In this document: positions 15,170 through 22,014 of the stretch, one piece after another
Numbering within the stretch: position 1 is the first letter of the stretch
How the letters are laid out: each line of letters starts with the position of its first letter
NCBI RefSeq assembly: GCF_009835145.1
Contig: NZ_APKE01000035.1
Location: 1-64,000, forward strand
Source of the DNA: Profundibacterium mesophilum KAUST100406-0324
Lineage (GTDB): Bacteria > Pseudomonadota > Alphaproteobacteria > Rhodobacterales > Rhodobacteraceae
Reading direction: 5' to 3'
DNA: 64,000 nucleotides
Translations under genes and position numbers: made by a program
Notes under the pieces: generated by a model
Databases searched by the model: none
The model's input: only the letters and a program-made list of their open reading frames with translations
Told to the model about the DNA's origin: nothing

Positions 15170-16042
15170 ATGGCGAAGACGGCGTTTCTGGGACTTGGCG
15201 TGATGGGTTACCCGATGGCCGGGCACCTTGCGGCCAAGGGACACGAGGTGACGGTCTACAACCGCACCGCCGCCAAGGCGGAGAGCTGGGCCAAGGACCA
15301 CGGGGGCGGCCATGCCGCAACCCCGCGCGGCGCGGCCGAAGGGGCCGAGTTCGTCATGGCCTGTGTCGGCAACGATGCCGATCTGAGGGATGTCTGCCTC
15401 GGACCCGACGGCGCCTTCGCCGGAATGGGCGCCGGCACGACATTCGTTGACCACACGACCGTTTCGGCGGCCGTGACGCGCGAGCTGGTGGCCGCGGCGC
15501 GGGAGGCGGGGATCGCCTTCGTCGACGCGCCCGTCTCCGGCGGGCAGGCCGGCGCGCAGAACGGCGCGCTCAGCATCATGTGCGGCGGCGAGGAGGAGGC
15601 CTTCGCGGCGGCCGAGCCGGTCATGGCGAGCTACGCCAAGATCTGCCGCAGGATCGGCGGCAGCGGCGCCGGGCAGATGACGAAGATGTGCAACCAGATC
15701 GCGATCGCGGGGCTCGTCCAGGGATTGAGCGAGGCGTTGCATTTCGCGCAGAAGGCCGGGCTCGACGGCGCGGCGGTGGTCGAGGTCATCAGCCAGGGCG
15801 CGGCAGGTTCGTGGCAGATGCAGAACCGTCACGAGACCATGCTCGACGATGCGTTCGATCACGGCTTCGCGATCGACTGGATGCGCAAGGATCTCGGGAT
15901 CTGCCTCGATGCGGCCGACGAGAACGGGGCCTCGCTTCCGGTCACCGCGCTGGTCGACCAGTTCTACAAGGACCTGCAGAAGATGGGCGGCGGCCGCTGG
16001 GACACCTCGGCATTGATCAAGCGCCTGAACGCTGCCGGCTGA
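15170..16042 (+). CDS. NAD(P)-dependent beta-hydroxyacid dehydrogenase (3-hydroxyisobutyrate dehydrogenase-like)
   Basis: A 290-residue member of the beta-hydroxyacid dehydrogenase family. The Rossmann motif GLGVMGYPMAGHL is at the N-terminus, the substrate-binding signature DAPVSGGQAGAQ in the middle and the catalytic Lys region GSGAGQMTKMCNQ further on. ATG at 15170 follows GGAGGAGGAAAG, a very strong site. It is a paralogue of mmsB at 62.5 kb but stands alone, so its substrate (3-hydroxyisobutyrate, tartronate semialdehyde, glyoxylate or similar) is open. It is convergent with trpE across a short G-rich repeat. Confidence 0.85.
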   Translation: MAKTAFLGLGVMGYPMAGHLAAKGHEVTVYNRTAAKAESWAKDHGGGHAATPRGAAEGAEFVMACVGNDADLRDVCLGPDGAFAGMGAGTTFVDHTTVSAAVTRELVAAAREAGIAFVDAPVSGGQAGAQNGALSIMCGGEEEAFAAAEPVMASYAKICRRIGGSGAGQMTKMCNQIAIAGLVQGLSEALHFAQKAGLDGAAVVEVISQGAAGSWQMQNRHETMLDDAFDHGFAIDWMRKDLGICLDAADENGASLPVTALVDQFYKDLQKMGGGRWDTSALIKRLNAAG

Positions 16043-16060
16043 GGCCGGACCGGCACTGCA

Positions 16061-16090
16061 GGGGCAGGGGCAGGGGCAGGGGCAGGGCGG
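16061..16090 (+). repeat. Tandem GGGGCA repeat, G-quadruplex candidate
   Basis: Four perfect copies of GGGGCA (16061-16084), followed by GGGCGG, lie between the convergent dehydrogenase and trpE genes. Four or more runs of at least three G separated by short CA spacers on the plus strand fit the G-quadruplex pattern. Repeat number is likely to vary between strains by slippage. Confidence 0.8.
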
Positions 16091-16115
16091 GGCGGACAAG
16101 ATGGCCCGCCCGCCC

Positions 16116-17624
16116 TCATTCCTCGCGGGGCACGAACCGCCCCGCATCGGCGGCGGCGCGGCGGATCGCGTTGGACTTGTTGACGGTTTCTTGGAACTCC
16201 GCCTCGGGATCACTGTCGTAGACCACCCCGCCACCGGCCTGGATATAGAGGGTCTCGTCGCGGATCACCGCGGTGCGCAGCGCGATGCACATATCCATGT
16301 CGCCGCCCGCGCTGAAATAGCCAAGGCCCCCGCCATAGACGCCGCGCTTTTCCGGCTCGAGCTCGTCGATGATCTCCATGGCGCGGATCTTCGGCGCGCC
16401 GGAGACGGTGCCGGCCGGCATTCCGGCAAGAAGCGCCGACAGGGCGTCCTCTCCCTCGGCGAGCTCCCCGGTGACATTCGAGACGATGTGCATGACATGG
16501 CTGTAGCGCTCGATCACGAATTGCTCGGTCGGTTTGACGGTGCCGATCCTCGCGACGCGCCCGACATCGTTGCGGCCCAGATCGAGCAGCATCAGGTGCT
16601 CGGCAAGCTCCTTGGTATCGGCAAGCAGATCGGCCTCGTATGCGCGGTCCTCCTCGGGCGTCGCACCGCGCGGACGTGTCCCGGCGACCGGGCGCAGGGT
16701 GATCTCGCCGCCGAAGACGCGCACGAGGATCTCGGGGCTCGCGCCGACGACCTGGAAGCTGCCGAAATCGAAGTAGAACATGAAGGGCGAGGGGTTGGTC
16801 CGGCGCAGCGAGCGGTAAAGCGCGAAGGGCGGATGGACGAAAGGCTGCGCCCAGCGCTGCGAGGGGACCACCTGGAAGATGTCGCCCGAACGGATGTAGT
16901 CCTTCGCTGTCTCGACGGCCGACAGATACCCGTCATGGCTGAAATTCGAGACCGGCTCGACCAGCGGGTCGGGATCGCCCAGATCGCGAACCTCTCCCGC
17001 GACGGGGCGGTCGAGATCGCGCAGCGCTTCCCTCACACGTTCGGCCGCCTGCTCGTAGGCGTCGCCGGCAGACAGGCCCGAGCCGGTCCAGGCGGGCGAG
17101 ACCAGCGTCACCTCTCCCTTCACACCGTCGAGCACCGCCACGATCGAGGGGCGCAGCATGAGCGCGTCGGGAAGGTCGAGCGGGTCGGGATTGACGTCGG
17201 GGAGATGCTCCACAAGCCGGATCATGTCATAGCCGAGATACCCGAAGAGACCGGCGGAGGCCGCCGGAAGGTCGTCGGGCAGCTCGATCCGCGATTGTGC
17301 GATCAGAGTGCGCAAAGCGTCGAGGGGCGGCTCTGCGCATTCCTCGAACCGCTCCTCGCCAAGCTGCGCCGCGCGGTTCACGCGGCTGGAGGTGCCGCGG
17401 CATTCCCAGACGAGATCGGGCTTCAACCCGACCATGGAATAGCGTCCGCGCGTCTCGCCGCCAGTGACCGATTCCAGCACGAAGCTGTTACGCCCGCCGC
17501 CGGACAGCTTCATCATCAAGGAGACGGGCGTGTCGAGATCGGCCGCGAGGCGGGCATAGACGACCTGGTTCTCGCCGCGGGCATAAGCGGCCTCGAAGGT
17601 CTCGAAATCGGGGGTCAGGCGCAT
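16116..17624 (-). CDS. trpE: Anthranilate synthase component I
   Basis: Converts chorismate and ammonia or glutamine-derived nitrogen to anthranilate, the first step of tryptophan synthesis. The 502-residue protein has the TrpE domains. The N-terminal domain carries the tryptophan-feedback LLES-type motif, here FVLESVTGGETRGRYSMVG. The chorismate-binding domain follows with SGDIFQVVPSQR, MFYFDFG, RPVAGTRPRG, VDLGRNDVGR-like LDLGRNDVGR and SGAPKIRAMEIID. The start at 17624 is 5 bp after the ppiD stop and lacks a clear ribosome site, which suggests coupling to ppiD translation. trpG, trpD and trpC are not in this window. Confidence 0.95.
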   Translation of the reverse strand: MRLTPDFETFEAAYARGENQVVYARLAADLDTPVSLMMKLSGGGRNSFVLESVTGGETRGRYSMVGLKPDLVWECRGTSSRVNRAAQLGEERFEECAEPPLDALRTLIAQSRIELPDDLPAASAGLFGYLGYDMIRLVEHLPDVNPDPLDLPDALMLRPSIVAVLDGVKGEVTLVSPAWTGSGLSAGDAYEQAAERVREALRDLDRPVAGEVRDLGDPDPLVEPVSNFSHDGYLSAVETAKDYIRSGDIFQVVPSQRWAQPFVHPPFALYRSLRRTNPSPFMFYFDFGSFQVVGASPEILVRVFGGEITLRPVAGTRPRGATPEEDRAYEADLLADTKELAEHLMLLDLGRNDVGRVARIGTVKPTEQFVIERYSHVMHIVSNVTGELAEGEDALSALLAGMPAGTVSGAPKIRAMEIIDELEPEKRGVYGGGLGYFSAGGDMDMCIALRTAVIRDETLYIQAGGGVVYDSDPEAEFQETVNKSNAIRRAAADAGRFVPREE

Positions 17625-17629
17625 GGTCG

Positions 17630-19492
17630 TCAGTTGAACTGCGCGTTGACGGCGCTGATCGCCGATTGCTGCAAGGTGATACCCTTCTCGAGTTCCAGGG
17701 CGCGGGTATAGGCCGTCATGATATCCTGCGCGTAGCTTTGTCCGGTGCGCTCGGCAAAGGCGTTCCGAAGCTGCACCGCTTCCTCGGCCTGCGCGTCGGC
17801 GGCGTTCACCGCGTCGAGCCGCACGATCACGGCGCCATCGGGGCCGGCAACGGCGCGTGCCTCGCCCGGTTCCATCTCGAAGGCCGTCGTGATGGCATCC
17901 TGCGGCAGGTCCTCGGCGAAGGCATCGCGAAGCTGCGCGGGGCGCGCCTCGGGGGTGAAGCCCTGCGCCTCGAGCGTCTCGCCTTCCTTCTGGGCCGCCG
18001 CGATCTGCTCGGCCCGTTCGATCAGGAGATCGCGGCTGCGCTTCGCGTCGAACCGGGCGGCCACGTCCGCGCGCACCTCCTCGAAGGGACGCAGCACCGG
18101 CGGGACGATCTCGTCGAGACGGATCATGAAGAGACCGCCATCGGAAAGCTGCGCGACCTCGGGGAAATCGCCCGGATTTGCGGCAAGGGCCGCGGCGCGG
18201 AATTCCTCGTAGCCGTCGATCGACCTGCCGCCGAAGCTTGCCAGCCCGTCATGCCAGTCGATCTGGCCCAGCTCGAAGCGGGTCTCCTCGGCGATCTCCT
18301 CGATCGTCGCGCCGCCCGCCAGAAGGTCCTCGACGGGTTCGATCTTGTCGGAGATGGAGCGGCGGGCCTCGATCGCGGCGGCCTCGTCGGACAGGGCGTC
18401 GCGCACTTCCTCGAAAGGGGTCTCGCGCGCGTTGAGGATGGCGTTCACCCGGAAGAGCGCCGGCCCGAGGCCGGTCTCCACGGGGCCAGCGATCCCCGGC
18501 TCGGTGAGGGCGAAGACGGGCTCCGCGGCGCTGCCCAGATCGGCTGCCGATACCGTGCCCAGATCGACATCCTCGAGCGTCAGGCCCCGCTCCTCGACAA
18601 GCGCGTCGAAGCTGGTCTCACCGGCGGCAATCGCCGCGGCCGCGGCCTCGGCAGCCGGGGCGTCGGCGAAGACGAGGCGCTCTGCAAGGCGGCGTTCGGG
18701 CTGGTTGAACTCGGCATCGCGCTCCTCGTAGATCGCGCGCAAGGCGTCCTCGTCGACATCGGTCTCGGGGATCAGCATTTCGGGCGTCAGCCAGGCGTAG
18801 GTGATCTTGCGCGTCTCGGGCGCGGTGAAGGGCTCGGGCGTCTCCTCGTAGAAGGCGCGCAGCTCCGCGTCGCCCGGGGCGGGCAGATCGCCGGGCAGAT
18901 CGTCGGGTCCCAGGAAGACGATGCTGATATCGCGCGTCTCGCGGGCAAAGTTGAAGAGCGTATCCGTCAGGATCGCCGGCGTCTGCACGCCGCCGACCAC
19001 GGCCCCCTGCAGCAGCGCGCGTGCCGTCTCGTCGCGGATGCCCTGCTCGAAATCGTCGACATCCATGTTGCTGCGGCGCAGGGCCAGCTCGTAGGCGGCG
19101 CGGTCGAACTGGCCGTCGAGACCCTGGAAGGCGGGGATGCGCAGGATCTCGTCGCGCACCGCGGCATCACCCACCGACAGGCGCAGAACGTCGGCCTCGT
19201 CCTCGATCGCGGCCACGGAGATCACCTGCTGCAGAACCGAGCGGTCGATCCCGGCCGCCTGCGCCTCGCTGAAGGTGATCCTCTGGCCGGTGCTCTGCTC
19301 GAGATTGCGCAGCTGCTGCTCGAGGGTGCGGGCGTAGCTGTCCACCGGGATCTCGGTGTCCCCGACCGAGCCGATCGAGCGCAGCGAGCCCCCGAAGGAG
19401 GTTGCGCCGAAGCCCGCGAGGGCGACGATCAGCAGGATCAGGATGATCCACACGAGACCCTTGGACAGTGATCCCCGTTTGCTCTCAGCCAT
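17630..19492 (-). CDS. ppiD: PpiD-like periplasmic peptidyl-prolyl isomerase/chaperone
   Basis: A 620-residue inner-membrane-anchored folding factor. A single membrane segment (about residues 12-32, GLVWIILILLIVALAGFG) follows a short basic tail, as in PpiD. A SurA/PpiD N-terminal chaperone domain comes next (VDSYARTLEQQLRNLEQ), then the parvulin-like region around residues 240-370 and a long acidic C-terminal part. It would assist outer-membrane protein folding from the periplasmic face. It ends 5 bp before trpE, a pairing I associate with this bacterial family. No promoter for trpE alone is visible. The parvulin domain is divergent, so isomerase activity is uncertain. Confidence 0.88.
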   Translation of the reverse strand: MAESKRGSLSKGLVWIILILLIVALAGFGATSFGGSLRSIGSVGDTEIPVDSYARTLEQQLRNLEQSTGQRITFSEAQAAGIDRSVLQQVISVAAIEDEADVLRLSVGDAAVRDEILRIPAFQGLDGQFDRAAYELALRRSNMDVDDFEQGIRDETARALLQGAVVGGVQTPAILTDTLFNFARETRDISIVFLGPDDLPGDLPAPGDAELRAFYEETPEPFTAPETRKITYAWLTPEMLIPETDVDEDALRAIYEERDAEFNQPERRLAERLVFADAPAAEAAAAAIAAGETSFDALVEERGLTLEDVDLGTVSAADLGSAAEPVFALTEPGIAGPVETGLGPALFRVNAILNARETPFEEVRDALSDEAAAIEARRSISDKIEPVEDLLAGGATIEEIAEETRFELGQIDWHDGLASFGGRSIDGYEEFRAAALAANPGDFPEVAQLSDGGLFMIRLDEIVPPVLRPFEEVRADVAARFDAKRSRDLLIERAEQIAAAQKEGETLEAQGFTPEARPAQLRDAFAEDLPQDAITTAFEMEPGEARAVAGPDGAVIVRLDAVNAADAQAEEAVQLRNAFAERTGQSYAQDIMTAYTRALELEKGITLQQSAISAVNAQFN

Positions 19493-19596
19493 GCTGTTCC
19501 CTGACCCTTTGCCGAATGTTACGGGCGAATGCCTAAGCCAGGCGGGTCAGGGGTGCAAGGCCGCGCGGCCCGTCGGGCCCGCGCGCGCCGCATGTG

Positions 19597-20157
19597 TCAG
19601 GGAATGATGCGCGAGTACTTGGCGCCGCGCACCGTCGCACCCGCGATCAGCCCCGCCTGGCCGAAGATCACCGCGATGACCGGCGAGAGCGAGGTCGTCG
19701 TCTCCGCGCTCAGATTGCCGCCGCGATCGTTGACCGCGTATTCGATATCGGCACCCGCGGCCCAGCCGGGCGAGTTGCGGAACTGGTAGAGCGAGCGGTC
19801 GGTCATGAAAAAGAGGACATGGGCGTATTGCTGCGCCCCGATCTGCAGGCCGATGGAGGCCTGGGTCGAGGAATAGTAGTCAACCACGGTATCCTGCACC
19901 ATGAGCGCGCCGCGCCCGTAGGAGCCGCCGATCCCGAGACCGGCCTCGGTCACGAGCGGCATGACAAGCTGCCCGGACGACTTGGAGGCCAGATCGCGCA
20001 CGCCGGGATAGGTGCGGTAGAGGAAGTCGAGGGTCGAGCGGACCCGTGCCTCGATCGTCTGCGGACCGCGTCCCGAAACGCCGTTGTTGCAACCTGCCAG
20101 GAGCAGCGTGCTCGTTGCCGCGCCGGCCAGGAACCCGCGCCGTGTCGTCATGTTCAT
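19597..20157 (-). CDS. SYLF (YSC84-like) domain lipoprotein
   Basis: A 186-residue lipoprotein. The signal peptide carries a lipobox (TLLLAGC, modified Cys at about residue 23), followed by an SYLF/Ysc84 lipid-binding domain: LASKSSGQLVMPLVTEAGLG, then GGSYGRGALM and ASIGLQIGAQQYAHVLFFM. Family members bind phosphoinositides or membranes in eukaryotes; the bacterial role is not established. ATG at 20157 has AAGGG 7 nt upstream. It lies upstream of ppiD on the same strand with a gap of about 100 bp, so it may be separate. Confidence 0.82.
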   Translation of the reverse strand: MNMTTRRGFLAGAATSTLLLAGCNNGVSGRGPQTIEARVRSTLDFLYRTYPGVRDLASKSSGQLVMPLVTEAGLGIGGSYGRGALMVQDTVVDYYSSTQASIGLQIGAQQYAHVLFFMTDRSLYQFRNSPGWAAGADIEYAVNDRGGNLSAETTTSLSPVIAVIFGQAGLIAGATVRGAKYSRIIP

Positions 20158-20285
20158 CTCGATGCCCTTCGATGACTGCTCTCGCCTCCGCCGGAGGCCT
20201 GTCCCGGCCGCGCGGCAGGGCGCAGTATAAGTGTGGCCGGGGGGCGAGTCATCCGCTAAAACCCCGGCGCGCGTCGCCCGCTACG

Positions 20286-21281
20286 CTACCGGGCGGCGAG
20301 CCTGGCGGCGATCTGCGGCGCGAAATAGGTCAGGATGCCATCGCACCCCGCGCGCTTGAAGGCGAGCAGCGACTCCTCCATCACCGCATCGCCATCGATC
20401 CAGCCGCGCTCGGCGGCGGCACGGATCATCGCGTATTCTCCCGACACCTGATAGGCATAGGTCGGCACGCCGAAGCCGTCCTTCACCCGCCGGCAGATGT
20501 CGAGATAGGGCAGTCCGGGCTTGACCATCACCATGTCCGCGCCCTCGCTCAGATCACGCGCGATGAGGCGCAGCGCCTCGTCCGAATTGCCGGGATCCAT
20601 CTGGTAGGTCTTCTTGTCGCCCGTCAGCGCGCCGCTCGCCCCGACGGCGTCACGGAAAGGACCATAGAAGCTGCTGGCATATTTCGCGCCGTAGGACATG
20701 ATCGCGACATCGACATGCCCCCCGGCCTCGAGCGCGCGGCGCATCGCACCGATCCGCCCGTCCATCATGTCCGAGGGTCCCAGGATGTCGGCGCCGGCCT
20801 CCGCCTGGGCGAGCGCCATCTTCACGAGCGCCTCGACGGTCTCGTCGTTGATCACGCGTCCGCCGCGCACGATGCCGTCATGGCCGAGGCTGTTGTAGGG
20901 ATCGAGCGCCACGTCGGTCATCACGGCGATCTGCGGAACGGCGGCCTTGATCGCCCGGATGGCGCGGTTGCTCAGGTTGTCCGCCGACCAAGCGAGCGCG
21001 CAATCCTCCGTCTTCAGCGAAGCATCGACATACGGAAAGAGGCAGATGGCCGGAATGCCCAGGTCGGCGGCCTCGCGCACCGCCTCGACCAGCCTGTCGA
21101 TGCTGTGCCGCGACACGCCCGGCATCGCGCCGATCGGCTCCGAGATGTCCTCGCCCTCGCGCACGAAGACCGGCCAGATCAGATCGTCCACCCCGAGCGT
21201 GCATTGCCGGGTCAGCGCGCGCAGCGCGGCGCTCGAGCGGGTGCGCCTGAAACGGGTGGCGGGGAAGGCGCCTTGGGACAT
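20286..21281 (-). CDS. hemB: Delta-aminolevulinic acid dehydratase (porphobilinogen synthase)
   Basis: Condenses two 5-aminolevulinate molecules to porphobilinogen in haem and bacteriochlorophyll synthesis. The 331-residue protein carries both active-site lysine motifs, SYGAKYASSFYGPFR and MVMVKPGLPYLD. The metal-site loop reads TDVALDPYNSLGHDGIV: the zinc cysteines of the animal and yeast enzymes are replaced by Ala and Asp, which places it in the zinc-independent (magnesium-type or metal-free) class. ATG at 21281 has GGAG about 9 nt upstream. It is divergent from a membrane protein gene, with a 7-bp inverted repeat in the spacer. Confidence 0.95.
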   Translation of the reverse strand: MSQGAFPATRFRRTRSSAALRALTRQCTLGVDDLIWPVFVREGEDISEPIGAMPGVSRHSIDRLVEAVREAADLGIPAICLFPYVDASLKTEDCALAWSADNLSNRAIRAIKAAVPQIAVMTDVALDPYNSLGHDGIVRGGRVINDETVEALVKMALAQAEAGADILGPSDMMDGRIGAMRRALEAGGHVDVAIMSYGAKYASSFYGPFRDAVGASGALTGDKKTYQMDPGNSDEALRLIARDLSEGADMVMVKPGLPYLDICRRVKDGFGVPTYAYQVSGEYAMIRAAAERGWIDGDAVMEESLLAFKRAGCDGILTYFAPQIAARLAAR

Positions 21282-21404
21282 CGGGCGGGCTCCATTTGCA
21301 ACTATGGCCATCGGGACGTCTGAGTTGCATGGATCTCGCGGCGCCTCAAGTGTAGTCCTGCGCAGGGCGCCGCATGGCGATGGAGCAAGGGGAGGCCCGG
21401 TCGG

Positions 21405-21932
21405 GTGGATTGGTACGAGACGGTCTTCGAGCTGATCGACATGCGGTCCTTCTCGAACCTGTGGTTCTGGATCGCCCTCGCGGCCGTCTGGTCGCAGGCG
21501 AGCCACAGGGTGATCGGCGTGCCCTTCGACATGGTGGGCCGCGCCGCGCGCCTGGGGGGGCGGGCCGAGCGCGATCTCGAGACGATCGTCGCGATCCATG
21601 TCACCCGCCTTCTCTATATCGTGCATGTCTCTGGGCTATGGCTGGTGGCCATCGGTTCGATGGCGCTGACGGGCCTTGGGTTGCTGGCTTTCGTCTACGG
21701 TATCGAATCCGCGCAGGCGGTCTTCCTGATCGCCTTTCCGCTGACCCTCGTGGCGCTTTTGGGATTACGGACCGCGCGGCGCATCTCGAGCGAGGAGCCG
21801 TCGGGCGACGAGTTGAGGCGGCGCCTCTCACGGCACCGGCAGACGGTGCAGGGGATCGGGATCGTGTCGATCTTCGTCACAGCGATGTGGGGCATGTATC
21901 GAAACCTCGACGTCGGACCGCTGGGCGGCTGA
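21405..21932 (+). CDS. Unrecognised inner-membrane protein (four predicted helices)
   Basis: A 175-residue protein with no function that I recognise. Hydrophobic segments lie at about 17-33 (LWFWIALAAVWSQ), 65-85 (LLYIVHVSGLWLVAIG), 88-125 (two helices, LTGLGLLAFVYG and AVFLIAFPLTLVALLGL) and 150-167 (IVSIFVTAMWGMY). A charged loop, ARRISSEEPSGDELRRR, lies between the last two. GTG at 21405 has GGGGAGG about 8 nt upstream. It is divergent from hemB and upstream of mfd, but no link to either process can be deduced. Confidence 0.65.
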   Translation: MDWYETVFELIDMRSFSNLWFWIALAAVWSQASHRVIGVPFDMVGRAARLGGRAERDLETIVAIHVTRLLYIVHVSGLWLVAIGSMALTGLGLLAFVYGIESAQAVFLIAFPLTLVALLGLRTARRISSEEPSGDELRRRLSRHRQTVQGIGIVSIFVTAMWGMYRNLDVGPLGG

Positions 21933-21979
21933 GCAACGGGGCCGCGCGATCGGCCGCGCCGCGCGCCGCCAGTTGCGCG

Positions 21980-22007
21980 TTGACAACGCCGCGCCGCTCG
22001 TTACCTC
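21980..22007 (+). promoter_or_regulatory. Candidate mfd promoter placing transcription start at the ATG
   Basis: TTGACA (21980-21985) is a consensus -35 box. A weak -10-like TACCTC lies 16 bp further (22002-22007). The expected transcription start falls within 1-2 nt of the mfd ATG at 22015, and no ribosome-binding site precedes that ATG. This points to a leaderless mRNA. It is inferred from sequence only. Confidence 0.4.
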
Positions 22008-22014
22008 AGCATCC

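Noticed and set aside
16058-16115. CRISPR or clustered repeat array
   Set aside because: The repeat unit is 6 bp with no spacers; it is a simple tandem repeat.
17666-19471. 601-codon plus-strand frame opposite ppiD
   Set aside because: Antisense shadow; composition biased to Gly, Arg and Leu and no recognisable motif.
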